From Chitinophaga sp. YR573 (GTDB lineage Bacteria; Bacteroidota; Bacteroidia; Chitinophagales; Chitinophagaceae), in the NCBI RefSeq assembly GCF_900110995.1, contig NZ_FOJF01000003.1, positions 1,116,001 through 1,180,000 of the forward strand: a stretch of 64,000 nt of DNA, given 5' to 3'. Both the position numbers and the translations under genes were made by a program. Positions within the stretch are counted from its first letter, which is position 1; every line of letters begins with the position of its first letter. Shown piece after piece: positions 34,878-43,203 of the stretch. The notes under the pieces were generated by a model that saw only the letters and a list, made by a program, of their open reading frames with translations, was not told the DNA's origin and searched no databases.

Positions 34878-36140
34878 TTATTCAATAGTTACTGATAACC
34901 TTTGATGAATCATCTCATTCATATGATCTCTTTCAGAAGTTCCTTTAATCACTTTATAGCCTGGTAAAGGATCAAACTTCACGAGTTCTACAGACTTTAA
35001 CTGTGCAGGTGTATTCGCTCCAAACCAATGATCATCTGCCTGTTGATCCCAGGTTACCAGGGCCAGTTGTGCCTGTACAGGATAATTACTATCTCCCCGC
35101 GTACGTGCGTACTGGTAAGCAATATCATTAGCATATAAAGTAGACATCGTTTTATGTTGTTTATCTACCTTAGTACTGATTACTTTCCATTTTAACAGTG
35201 TATCTGTTTCCAATGCAAGAGGTGTTGTAAATACATAATCAACATCTTTTAAAGGCTGATGACAGTTCACACATTCAGTCGCAAATAATACTGTTTTTCC
35301 ATATGGTTTCAGGTCCATTCCTTTCCATCTTGCCCATCCCCATCCTTTGGTCTCTTTGTATTTATCTGCATCCTTAATCATAAACTCTACCTGTTTAAAT
35401 TCCCCTGCATGCACCACGCCATCTGCATCTACCAGCTGCTCCCAGGCTACTTTAGCAAATGTGGTACCATCAGGCCAGGGATTGGTATGATGCTCTTCAA
35501 TCGCTTTCACGGCAATGTCATTACCGAAGATCACACGTAAGGTACTGTTATCAAACCTGTCGGTAGTATTGATCGCTTTCCACTGGCCATAACCTTTGAT
35601 AAATTCGATGCCGTTAAGGGCAGGTTTAACCGCTATGGCAGCTTTATTGATCCAGTCGTTATATTGTTTCTCTGCTGCGCTAAACCTGGCAGAATCTGAT
35701 GTTTTAACAGGAGAAAGACTGATCAGATAATTCTTCAGCACGGTGATATCATTATCCGAAATTTTAGCTTTCGGATGCAGCATCGTATAATTACTGAGAG
35801 GCATTTCCTTAAACAGGATCTGGTTTAGAGAAAGATAGAGATTGGCTTTTTTATCTCCCGGAGCCAGGCTATCCCAGTTGGAAAAATTCAGCGCAGCCCT
35901 GCCATCTTTTACATGGTCTGCTACCAGCCAGTAAGCAGGTGCTATCTGATCGAACCATTTGAGGTTGGTTTCGTTAGAGTGGCAGTCGTAACAGGAATTC
36001 TGAAGAATCTTTTTTACTTCATCCGGCGCCTGGAGATCACCGGTTACCGGTGGGTTCTTTAGTTCCGGCCGAATGAACTGGATACCTGTGAAACAGATAA
36101 CCAGGAATAACAAACCTAATAACCATTTCCTTTTAGACAT
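34878..36140 (-). CDS. Haem-binding domain / cytochrome P460-like fusion protein
   Basis: A 420-residue envelope protein with an uncleaved or Sec-type N-terminal segment (residues 6-22, LLGLLFLVICFTGIQFI). Residues about 35-145 match the Bacteroidota haem-binding domain, with c-type motif Cys50-Tyr-Asp-Cys53-His54. Residues about 175-400 look like a cytochrome P460 domain, with a second motif Cys290-Val-Asn-Cys293-His294. Two CXXCH motifs imply two covalently bound haems, matured in the periplasm. Substrate and redox partner are unknown. It is monocistronic, with a TAGTTTTG promoter box 17 bp upstream of the start. Confidence 0.85.
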   Translation of the reverse strand: MSKRKWLLGLLFLVICFTGIQFIRPELKNPPVTGDLQAPDEVKKILQNSCYDCHSNETNLKWFDQIAPAYWLVADHVKDGRAALNFSNWDSLAPGDKKANLYLSLNQILFKEMPLSNYTMLHPKAKISDNDITVLKNYLISLSPVKTSDSARFSAAEKQYNDWINKAAIAVKPALNGIEFIKGYGQWKAINTTDRFDNSTLRVIFGNDIAVKAIEEHHTNPWPDGTTFAKVAWEQLVDADGVVHAGEFKQVEFMIKDADKYKETKGWGWARWKGMDLKPYGKTVLFATECVNCHQPLKDVDYVFTTPLALETDTLLKWKVISTKVDKQHKTMSTLYANDIAYQYARTRGDSNYPVQAQLALVTWDQQADDHWFGANTPAQLKSVELVKFDPLPGYKVIKGTSERDHMNEMIHQRLSVTIE

Positions 36141-36156
36141 GATGGATTAATTTTTA

Positions 36157-36164
36157 CAAAACTA
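36157..36164 (-). promoter_or_regulatory. -7 box (TAGTTTTG) for the haem protein gene
   Basis: On the minus strand TAGTTTTG fits TAnnTTTG exactly, ending 17 bp before the start codon at 36140. No clear TTTG at -33. Confidence 0.5.
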
Positions 36165-36240
36165 TAGGAAAACCATGCATACACGTGTGTTAAAAAGGTT
36201 GAACGTAATGAATTAAAGGATAAGTGATATCTTAGTAGTC

Positions 36241-36510
36241 ATGAAACTCAATAATCAGGACATTACAAGACTGACGGAGATCAGGATTTACTTCAGAGAG
36301 CCTCCTTATTCTTTCAAGTTATCAGGATATGCCAGGCTACAGGTAGAAGAAAGTATTGGCATACTCAGGAAATATCCTAACATACCCGCCACCCTGATTG
36401 AACGGATGGAAGCCTTTATGCCATTGCTGATAGAATCAGAGCATAATATCTCTGAAACAATGGAACTGATGAAAAAGTTCGCAGTATTGCTGAACGAAAT
36501 CAACCGATAA
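36241..36510 (+). CDS. Small hypothetical protein (89 aa)
   Basis: An 89-residue, all-helical, cytoplasmic protein (MKLNNQDITRLTEIRIYFREPPY...). It has three or four amphipathic helices, no cysteines, and no signal or membrane segment. I do not recognise the family. TATCTTAG, one mismatch from TAnnTTTG, ends only a few bases before the ATG, so the transcript may be nearly leaderless. It lies 34 bp upstream of the YhcH-family gene on the same strand. Confidence 0.6.
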   Translation: MKLNNQDITRLTEIRIYFREPPYSFKLSGYARLQVEESIGILRKYPNIPATLIERMEAFMPLLIESEHNISETMELMKKFAVLLNEINR

Positions 36511-36515
36511 CCCCA

Positions 36516-36544
36516 GGGCGCATTTTTTCATTACTTTTGCGCCC
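36516..36544 (+). promoter_or_regulatory. Promoter with flanking 7-bp inverted repeat before the YhcH-family gene
   Basis: TACTTTTG (36532-36539) fits TAnnTTTG and ends five bases before the ATG at 36545, implying a leaderless mRNA. GGGCGCA (36516-36522) and TGCGCCC (36538-36544) are perfect complements bracketing the box, a possible operator. Confidence 0.45.
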
Positions 36545-37003
36545 ATGATATTGGATACATTACAAAACGCACATCTGTATTATGGCCTCGGCCCCCGCTT
36601 TATAAAAGCATTTGAATACCTGGTTAACACTGATTTCAATAAAGTGGAAAAAGGCCGGTATGAAATAGAGGGTACTAACATCTTCGCCATTGTAAATGAA
36701 TATGATACGATAGATACCGAAGGGGAACAGATGGAATCCCACCGCAAATATATTGATGTGCAATACATCGTAAAGGGAGAAGAACTGATCGGGCACGACT
36801 TCCTGAAACAACAAATCCCATCCAAAGTATATGAAGAAGAAACCGACTTTATGCTGTTTGCTGAAAAGCCTGCTTTTTTCTCAAAACTGGAACAGGGGCA
36901 CTTTGCTGTTTTCTTTCCGACAGACCTGCACATGCCCAATATTCGCGTTGGAACACCGGTTCCGGTGAAGAAAGTTGTAATCAAGATAGGAGTAAGTATA
37001 TAG
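36545..37003 (+). CDS. YhcH/YjgK/YiaL family protein
   Basis: A 152-residue cupin-like protein of the YhcH family (DUF386). The N-terminus MILDTLQNAHLYYGLGPRF is the usual family start, which supports this ATG. MESHRKYIDVQYIVKGEELIG and FAVFFPTDLHMPNI contain the conserved Glu, His, Asp and distal His that bind metal in the cupin barrel. E. coli members are linked to sialic acid and other sugar catabolism, and an anomerase-type role has been proposed. No sugar operon adjoins it here. A promoter lies directly at its start codon. Confidence 0.88.
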   Translation: MILDTLQNAHLYYGLGPRFIKAFEYLVNTDFNKVEKGRYEIEGTNIFAIVNEYDTIDTEGEQMESHRKYIDVQYIVKGEELIGHDFLKQQIPSKVYEEETDFMLFAEKPAFFSKLEQGHFAVFFPTDLHMPNIRVGTPVPVKKVVIKIGVSI

Positions 37004-37051
37004 ATTTTTTTACTGCGTAAGATTAATAATTTAATTCTATCTTTATTTACA

Positions 37052-37519
37052 GTGCTACCGATTAAAGACAATTATCAAGGACACAATATAATAGTTGCTA
37101 TCAGAAAGGGCGACCCGGAAGCTATTTCTAAACTATATGATCAGTATAGTGGTATTTTGTTTGGTTTTATTACCAGGATGGTAGGCAACTCTCTTATTGC
37201 GGAGGGGGTTTTACAGAATAGTTTTATTGTAATATGGAAAAGCCTGGCGACATACGATCCTGAAAAGGAACGACTGTTGACCTGGATGCTGAAAATAACC
37301 ACGGGCGTTTGTATTGATGCCTTACCCGAAACAGGTACGATCGATAAGGCAGACACAGGTATATCAGATTATGAATACCTGAATAATGCCATCTCACTTG
37401 TTTTCTTTAAAGGATTAAGCCTGGAAGATGCTGCTAAAAAATTAGAGGTTCCCCTGGATGTGTTAATACCGAAGATGAAAATGGCCTTCAAACAGCTGCA
37501 TGGAGGACTGTCATTATGA
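37052..37519 (+). CDS. ECF-type RNA polymerase sigma factor
   Basis: A 155-residue sigma-70 family protein with a GTG start at 37052. Residues about 15-75 are the sigma-2 domain (AISKLYDQYSGILFGFITRM, then QNSFIVIWKSLATYDPEKERLLTWML), including the region that contacts the -10 element. Residues about 105-150 are a short sigma-4 helix-turn-helix (FKGLSLEDAAKKLEVPLDVL). It is somewhat shorter than typical ECF factors, and the linker is very short. The stop overlaps the start of the anti-sigma-like gene by 4 bp (ATGA), the usual arrangement for a sigma/anti-sigma pair. Confidence 0.88.
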   Translation: MLPIKDNYQGHNIIVAIRKGDPEAISKLYDQYSGILFGFITRMVGNSLIAEGVLQNSFIVIWKSLATYDPEKERLLTWMLKITTGVCIDALPETGTIDKADTGISDYEYLNNAISLVFFKGLSLEDAAKKLEVPLDVLIPKMKMAFKQLHGGLSL

Positions 37520-38127
37520 AAAACAACTCAACTTTTATAGAATCCGGGATACTGGAATCATATATAGCTGGTTTAGCTACTGAGGCTGAAATCAGGGAAG
37601 TGGAAGAGATGGCTGCTGCTCATGCTGATGTGCGTGAAGCATTGGATGCATTAAATGACGTAACAGAGCAGCTGGCAGTAGCAAATGCAGTTGCGCCGCC
37701 ACCCATACTGAAGCCTTTCATAATGGCTACCATAGACTTTATGGGTAGAATGGGCGCAGGCGAAACACCTTCTTTCCCGCCAATACTGGAAACAGGCGCA
37801 AAGATTGCGGACTATGCAGAATGGCTGGACCGCCCGGATATGGTTATACCTTCTTATTTTGATGGAGTATATGCAAAGATCATAGGATATACGCCACAGG
37901 TAACTTCTGCCATTGTATGGATCAGTGAGATGGCACCGGAAGAAGTGCACGATAATGAGTATGAAAAGTTCCTGATTGTAGAAGGCACCTGTAATATTAC
38001 AATAGATGGAGAAGTCCATTCTCTGGTAGCAGGAGATTACCTGGCTATCCCCTTACATAAAAAACACACTGTAGAAGTGACCTCTGCTGAATTGTGTAAA
38101 GTAATCCTGCAGCGTGTAGCAGCCTAA
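37516..38127 (+). CDS. Anti-sigma factor-like protein with C-terminal cupin (ChrR-like)
   Basis: A 203-residue protein. Residues 1-60 (ILESYIAGLATEAEIREVEEMAA...) match the N-terminal anti-sigma helix bundle common in Bacteroidota but carry no His/Cys zinc ligands. Residues about 95-200 form a cupin barrel (ISEMAPEEVHDNEYEKFLIVEG; GDYLAIPLHKKHTVEV) whose His, Glu and distal His could bind metal. There is no transmembrane segment, so both halves are cytoplasmic. Domain order is that of ChrR, which senses singlet oxygen in other bacteria, but the missing zinc motif argues against the same mechanism. Translationally coupled to the sigma factor gene. Confidence 0.8.
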   Translation: MKNNSTFIESGILESYIAGLATEAEIREVEEMAAAHADVREALDALNDVTEQLAVANAVAPPPILKPFIMATIDFMGRMGAGETPSFPPILETGAKIADYAEWLDRPDMVIPSYFDGVYAKIIGYTPQVTSAIVWISEMAPEEVHDNEYEKFLIVEGTCNITIDGEVHSLVAGDYLAIPLHKKHTVEVTSAELCKVILQRVAA

Positions 38128-38129
38128 TC

Positions 38130-38570
38130 TCATTTATGTAATCCTCTGCAATGATCTTCCAATATACCTGTGATAATGGTTGGAGGAGTACCCCAGTGTT
38201 TTATTGAAGTATCTTTTAATATGGGATATAAAGAACTATATCCACCAATTTCCCCTGTAGTCATCCCCATTACTACTGTATTAATTTTTGCATGCCTGAT
38301 CACATAGGAACACATAATACAGGGTTCATGCGTGGTATATAAGGTGCAATCAGAAAGGTCCTGGCTCTTTAAAGCATGCGTAGCGTGTCTGATGGCTTCT
38401 ATTTCAGCATGGAAGGTGATGTCCATATTAGTTTTTCCTCCCTCTATGCCTTCTCCTATGATATGTCCGTCTTTTACGATCACTGATCCAACCGGACTAT
38501 CTCCCCGGTGGCCTGCCAGAATGCCCAATGCAACACATCTATGCATGTAAAACTCATGATCTTTGTTCAT
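38130..38570 (-). CDS. Nucleoside/guanine deaminase-family zinc enzyme
   Basis: A 146-residue member of the cytidine/deoxycytidylate deaminase superfamily. Zinc ligands and proton shuttle are visible: His54-Ala-Glu56 in TFHAEIEAI and Cys84-x-x-Cys87 in HEPCIMCSYV. The spacing and the IGGYSSLYPIL segment resemble guanine deaminase or the riboflavin-type deaminases more than TadA; the substrate cannot be fixed from sequence. It is cytoplasmic and monocistronic, with a TAACTTTG -7 box 14 bp before the start. Its 3' end lies 2 bp from the anti-sigma-cupin gene, so the two are convergent. Confidence 0.88.
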   Translation of the reverse strand: MNKDHEFYMHRCVALGILAGHRGDSPVGSVIVKDGHIIGEGIEGGKTNMDITFHAEIEAIRHATHALKSQDLSDCTLYTTHEPCIMCSYVIRHAKINTVVMGMTTGEIGGYSSLYPILKDTSIKHWGTPPTIITGILEDHCRGLHK

Positions 38571-38584
38571 TACTTATCTTTATA

Positions 38585-38592
38585 CAAAGTTA
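38585..38592 (-). promoter_or_regulatory. -7 box (TAACTTTG) for the deaminase gene
   Basis: On the minus strand TAACTTTG fits TAnnTTTG exactly and ends 14 bp before the start codon at 38570. Confidence 0.5.
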
Positions 38593-38719
38593 AGGTATGG
38601 ATTATTCAGATCATATATACGACTGATTGTTATCATTTAAGCGTACCTTCATATCTCATATCTTTCGCTTATGAAAAATAGCAAGGTATACGTTTAGAGT
38701 ATAAACAATGAATTAAGAT

Positions 38720-39796
38720 ATGTCTCCTATAAGAACAGTTATAACGGGTACAGGTAGTTTCATTCCTGAGAATAAGAAGATTAATAGTGAATTTGCCATC
38801 CACGATTTTTATGATGATCGTCAGCAACGTATCCCCAATGCAGCTGTTGACATCATTAAGAAGTTTGAACAGATAACGGGGATCTATGAACGGCGATATG
38901 CGAACCAGGAAATGAATGCATCAGACATGGCGGCTATTGCTGCAGCTGTTGCGATCAAAGATGCAGGGATTGATCCTGAATCTATTGATCAGATCATTGT
39001 TGCGCAAAATTTCGGAAACGTAAGTAAGCATACGATACAATCTGATGCGGTGCCTTCCCTGGCATCCCGTGTTAAACATATATTGGGTATCAAAAATCCT
39101 TCCTGCATACCTTATGATCTTTTATTTGGTTGTCCGGGCTGGATACAGGGTTTGATCCATGCAGAAGCATTCTTTAAATCCGGTCAGGCTAAAAGATGCC
39201 TGGTAATCGGGACTGAAACGCTGAGCCGTGTGATTGACAATTACGACCGCGACAGTATGATCTTCAGTGATGGTGCCGGAGCTGTGATTGTAGAAGCACA
39301 GGAAGGAGAAGCAGGGTCTGGTGTATTAGGTGCCGTTGCTCAGTCTTTTGTAATAGATGAACTCAATTATATCTTTATGGGGAAATCTTATTTCCCGGAA
39401 GCTGATTCCCGTATCCGTTATATTAAGATGCAGGGCCGTAAGGTATACGAGTTTTCACTGAAGCATGTACCGGAAGCCATGAAGGGCTGTCTGGAGAAAA
39501 GTAACGTAGATATTAAAGATATTAAGAAGATCTTTATACATCAGGCCAATGAAAAGATGGATATCGCTATTATCAAAGCATTTTATATGCTCTATGATAT
39601 CAGTACTATCCCTCTTAATATAATGCCAATGAATATAAAGGAATTGGGTAACAGTTCTGTTGCTACTGTTCCAACCCTGTTTGACATGGTAAAAAGAGGA
39701 ACGATACCTGACCATGAACTAAAACAGGGAGATATCGTTCTCTTTGCTTCTGTAGGAGCTGGTATGAATATTAATGCTATTTGTTACAAGCTCTAG
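38720..39796 (+). CDS. 3-oxoacyl-ACP synthase III family protein
   Basis: A 358-residue thiolase-fold condensing enzyme of the FabH/KAS III type. The triad is complete: Cys138 in LLFGCPGW, His274 in FIHQAN, Asn311 in LGNSSVATVP. The N-terminus (ITGTGSFIPENKKINSEF) is typical. Lys-rich insertions and the neighbours (deaminase and pyruvate oxidase, no fab genes) suggest a secondary role, such as start of a specialised lipid or aryl polyene-like product, rather than the housekeeping FabH. Its stop is 2 bp from the stop of the convergent pyruvate oxidase gene. TACGTTTA upstream resembles a -7 box. Confidence 0.9.
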   Translation: MSPIRTVITGTGSFIPENKKINSEFAIHDFYDDRQQRIPNAAVDIIKKFEQITGIYERRYANQEMNASDMAAIAAAVAIKDAGIDPESIDQIIVAQNFGNVSKHTIQSDAVPSLASRVKHILGIKNPSCIPYDLLFGCPGWIQGLIHAEAFFKSGQAKRCLVIGTETLSRVIDNYDRDSMIFSDGAGAVIVEAQEGEAGSGVLGAVAQSFVIDELNYIFMGKSYFPEADSRIRYIKMQGRKVYEFSLKHVPEAMKGCLEKSNVDIKDIKKIFIHQANEKMDIAIIKAFYMLYDISTIPLNIMPMNIKELGNSSVATVPTLFDMVKRGTIPDHELKQGDIVLFASVGAGMNINAICYKL

Positions 39797-39798
39797 TT

Positions 39799-41526
39799 TT
39801 ATTCCAGGAAATTGCTTTTAAGTGTTTGCCACACTTCACTGCCGTTACCATTAAAGATCTGTTTCAGCATATAGATACCGAATCCTTTTGCCTGTGATAA
39901 CTCAATCTTTGGCGGCATTGTTAATGCGCTGGGATTGACAACTACGTCTATTAACACCGGCCCGTCATGTGCGAGGGCTTTTTCTATGGCTTCCTGAATA
40001 TTTTCCGGACTTTCTACCCGTATTCCTTTGATACCGATAGCGGCCGCCATTTTTGCAAAGTCGGGATTCTTCAGGTCTGTACCGAATGGTGGTAAGCCTG
40101 CTACTTTCATTTCCATCGCTACAAATCCCAGTTGTCCGTTATTATAGATCACTATTTTAACAGGAAGATTGTATTGATAGATAGTGAGCAGATCACCCAT
40201 CATCATTGCAAAACCACCATCACCGGATAAAGAGATCACCTGTCTGCCGGGGTATTCTAATTGTGCACCGATAGCCTGTGGCATAGCGCTGGCCATAGAC
40301 CCATGATTAAAAGAGCCCAGCAGTCTGCGCTCTTTTGTCATTTTCAGGTAACGGGCAGCCCATACTGTAGGTTCGCCTACATCTGCGGTGAAGATGGCGT
40401 TATCAGCAGCCGTTTCACTGATGATTTTTGTAAGATATTCAGGGTGGATGGGCGTGGTACCTTCCTTGCCGGTAGCATGGGAATCCAGTGATTTGCGGCT
40501 GTCTCTATAATCATTTACACATTGATCCAGGTGCTTTTTGTCGGTCTTTTGTTGTAAAAGGGGAAGCAGGGCTTCCAGTGTTTCTTTCACGTCGCCTACC
40601 AGTCCCAGGTCTATACGGCATCTTCTGCCCAGGCGTTCTGCACGGATATCTAACTGTACAACTTTCTTGGATTTTGTGGGCAGGAAATTGGAATAAGGAA
40701 AATCTGTGCCTAATAATATGATCAGGTCTGCAGCTTCCAGGGAATGAAAGCCGGAAGCAAAGCCAATGAGGCCGGTCATACCCACATCGAAAGGATTGTC
40801 GTATTCCACATGTTCCTTTCCTCTTAGCGCATGCACCATAGGAGAGAGGATGATTTCCCCCAGCTGTATCAGTACATCATGTGCTCCGGCACAGCCACGG
40901 CCGCATAACAGGGTTACTTTGGAGGCCTCATTAATGAGTGTGGCCAGTTTATCCAGCTCTGCGTCTGAAGGGCGGATGGCCGGGCGGGTTAATAAGATGG
41001 GATGTTCAAGGTAGTCGTCTTCCACTTTCTCCATCGCCACATCTCCGGAGAGGCCGATAACGGCAACACCACGAAGGCCAATTGCATTTTGCATAGCGAT
41101 CTGTAATACGCGGGGCATCTGCCGGGCAGAAGAGATGATTTCGCAATAATGGCTGCATTCCCGGAAGAGTAATTCGGGATGTGTTTCCTGGAAGTAGCCG
41201 GTGCCTATTTCACTGCTGGGAATATGTGCCGCGATAGCCAGTACGGGGGCCATGCTGCGGTGGCAATCATACAGACCATTGATGAGGTGAAGATTACCGG
41301 GGCCGCAGCTACCGGCACATACAGCCAGTGTGCCTGTCAGCTGAGCTTCTGCACCTGCTGCAAAAGCGGCTGCTTCTTCGTGTCTGTAATGAATCCACTC
41401 TATTTTTCCGCTCTGGCGGATCTCATCTACTATACCGTTTAACGAATCACCTGTTACGCCATGTACACGCTTTACGCCAGCCTGTACCAATTGTGCTACC
41501 AGTTTAGCTGCTATGGTTTTTGACAT
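39799..41526 (-). CDS. poxB: Thiamine-diphosphate-dependent pyruvate oxidase / pyruvate:quinone dehydrogenase
   Basis: A 575-residue ThDP enzyme converting pyruvate to acetate and CO2, with electrons passed to quinone (PoxB) or oxygen. The N-terminal PYR domain has the catalytic Glu in YRHEEAAAFAAGAEA; the middle FAD-binding domain follows; the C-terminal PP domain has the metal/ThDP motif GDGGFAMMMGD...YNNGQLGF. Length equals E. coli PoxB (572). The C-terminus (FNGNGSEVWQTLKSNFLE) is helical, but I cannot confirm the lipid-binding peptide of E. coli PoxB. Monocistronic and convergent with the KAS III gene. Confidence 0.92.
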   Translation of the reverse strand: MSKTIAAKLVAQLVQAGVKRVHGVTGDSLNGIVDEIRQSGKIEWIHYRHEEAAAFAAGAEAQLTGTLAVCAGSCGPGNLHLINGLYDCHRSMAPVLAIAAHIPSSEIGTGYFQETHPELLFRECSHYCEIISSARQMPRVLQIAMQNAIGLRGVAVIGLSGDVAMEKVEDDYLEHPILLTRPAIRPSDAELDKLATLINEASKVTLLCGRGCAGAHDVLIQLGEIILSPMVHALRGKEHVEYDNPFDVGMTGLIGFASGFHSLEAADLIILLGTDFPYSNFLPTKSKKVVQLDIRAERLGRRCRIDLGLVGDVKETLEALLPLLQQKTDKKHLDQCVNDYRDSRKSLDSHATGKEGTTPIHPEYLTKIISETAADNAIFTADVGEPTVWAARYLKMTKERRLLGSFNHGSMASAMPQAIGAQLEYPGRQVISLSGDGGFAMMMGDLLTIYQYNLPVKIVIYNNGQLGFVAMEMKVAGLPPFGTDLKNPDFAKMAAAIGIKGIRVESPENIQEAIEKALAHDGPVLIDVVVNPSALTMPPKIELSQAKGFGIYMLKQIFNGNGSEVWQTLKSNFLE

Positions 41527-41666
41527 TCTGAATTGGGTTTGTGAGTGGAAATTGAGTAATAATTGTTACAAATTCTTTGCCATCAATGGATTGTACATGA
41601 TTTTACGTAATAGGGCAAACACTATTTTGTTTTTCTATAGCTTTGGAGTTATTTAACGGCTTCTTT

Positions 41667-42815
41667 ATGGAATTGACGAACGAATCGACTTATCAGGCTG
41701 CCAGTAAGGTAGCCGGCACGATAGAAGAACATTTTCAGAAACATCTGGCAGCAGCAAAGGCGAATGGTGAAGAAGACCTGGCAACAATGCCCAATGAGGC
41801 GATCATCGAAAAAATGATTGATGTAGCGTTCTGGGCAAGCCTGCGGAGAGAAGAGGGAAATCCTACCCGTATTTCTCTTGCATTTTTACAACCCTGCCAG
41901 GCAGGAAAACCTTTACTATTTGAACAACGCCTGCCACTGACGGTGAAAGTGCTGACAAAATTAGCTCCTGGTGTAGAGCGGGCAGGTATTCATATAGGGG
42001 TGTGGTTTGATGGTACTGAGTTATTCATCTGGGGTACCACCATGAAACTGCCGAATTACTGTTTTGTACTGGATGTGTCTGAACCTGGATTACTGGTGGT
42101 GAAACACCGCCGTATAGTAGGATTGGGAAAGTTTACCAATGTAGCGGTACTGAAAGGCGACCAGGTGCAGGTAGTGGATGAAAATAGCGGACTGCTGCCT
42201 GATACTCCTGCTATCCTTACTTCATTACTGGGTTTAAACTCTTCCCCTTTATGGAATGATCCTGTGAATGTATTGATCCAGATTGCCGTATCCATGCGTT
42301 CACATATGCGGGGAGGTATTCTGCTGGTGACGCCATCCGGTAATGATCACTGGAGAGATTCTATCATACATCCTTTGCAGTATCCGGTGTTCCCTGCTTT
42401 TGGCGGTGTGGCAGACTTAATAAGACAGGACGGTAGTAAGGTGACAGAGATCTTCTGGCAGACAGCCTTAAGACGTGAAGTGGAAAATGTGACAGGACTG
42501 ACAGCTGTAGATGGTGCTACCATCATCAATGATCAGCATGAGCTGATGGCTTTCGGGGCAAAGATTACACGTTCTGCAAAGTCTACTCCGGTAGACCAGA
42601 TGCTGATGACAGAGCCGGTAGTAGGAGGGATACCTGTGTTGGTACATCCTTCCAGTATTGGGGGAACAAGGCATTTCTCAGCGGCGCAGTTTATACATGA
42701 TCAGCATGGGGCTTTGGCGCTGGTAGCTTCTCAGGATGGATATTTCACGGTGTTCTCCTGGTCGGAAAAAGCACAGATGGTGCAGGCGCACCGTATTGAT
42801 ATTTTATTACTGTAA
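41667..42815 (+). CDS. DisA_N-like (DACNV-type) putative nucleotide sensor protein
   Basis: A 382-residue cytoplasmic protein. The ATG at 41667 (MELTNESTYQAASK) is preferred over an in-frame TTG at 41643. The C-terminal 130 residues contain VDGATIINDQHELMAFGAKI and GGTRHFSAAQFIHDQHGALALVASQDGYFTV, which mirror the DGA and RHxxA motifs of diadenylate cyclase (DAC) domains. The first 240 residues have no catalytic motif I recognise. The layout resembles the DACNV family, proposed as sensor rather than cyclase domains. It stands alone, ended by a 13-bp-stem terminator. Enzyme or sensor cannot be decided here. Confidence 0.6.
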   Translation: MELTNESTYQAASKVAGTIEEHFQKHLAAAKANGEEDLATMPNEAIIEKMIDVAFWASLRREEGNPTRISLAFLQPCQAGKPLLFEQRLPLTVKVLTKLAPGVERAGIHIGVWFDGTELFIWGTTMKLPNYCFVLDVSEPGLLVVKHRRIVGLGKFTNVAVLKGDQVQVVDENSGLLPDTPAILTSLLGLNSSPLWNDPVNVLIQIAVSMRSHMRGGILLVTPSGNDHWRDSIIHPLQYPVFPAFGGVADLIRQDGSKVTEIFWQTALRREVENVTGLTAVDGATIINDQHELMAFGAKITRSAKSTPVDQMLMTEPVVGGIPVLVHPSSIGGTRHFSAAQFIHDQHGALALVASQDGYFTVFSWSEKAQMVQAHRIDILLL

Positions 42816-42820
42816 GATCA

Positions 42821-42854
42821 GAGGGCTGACCTGTTTGTTTCCAGGTCAGCCCTC
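42821..42854. terminator. Strong bidirectional terminator
   Basis: GAGGGCTGACCTG (42821-42833) and CAGGTCAGCCCTC (42842-42854) form a perfect 13-bp stem with an 8-nt loop, between the convergent DisA_N-like and DUF6965-like genes. It overlaps neither stop codon. T-tracts are short on both sides. Confidence 0.85.
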
Positions 42855-42857
42855 TCA

Positions 42858-43073
42858 TTATGCTGTCAGCTTGTTCTTTACGAAAAGCAGACGCTCATAA
42901 AATACTTCGAAGATACCTACTCCTTTCCTCAGTTTGATAATAGCCAGATGGCTGAATACAAATGCTTTAAGGTCGATAATCTTACTTCCCTTTGATAACT
43001 CAATTGATTGGGGCAATTCGGCAGTAGAAAAAAAATCCTCCATCTCCTGGATGTCTTTGTCGGCATATTTCAT
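42858..43073 (-). CDS. DUF6965-like small protein
   Basis: A 71-residue cytoplasmic protein. DIQEMEDFFSTAELPQSIELSKG, then DLKAFVFSHLAIIKLRKG and FEVFYERLLFVKN follow the pattern of DUF6965, a small helical family of Bacteroidota with no known role. Length is normal. It ends 3 bp from the terminator shared with the gene at 41667. Confidence 0.7.
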   Translation of the reverse strand: MKYADKDIQEMEDFFSTAELPQSIELSKGSKIIDLKAFVFSHLAIIKLRKGVGIFEVFYERLLFVKNKLTA

Positions 43074-43203
43074 ATTAACCCGCGTATAGCAAATATCTAT
43101 CCAGCTTTTTTCATTATATTGTAAGTGTTAATCCGACAATTATCGGTAACCCAACACTGGCCACAGGTTTTGCAACTATATTCTTTATTACAAAATCCAC
43201 TTT

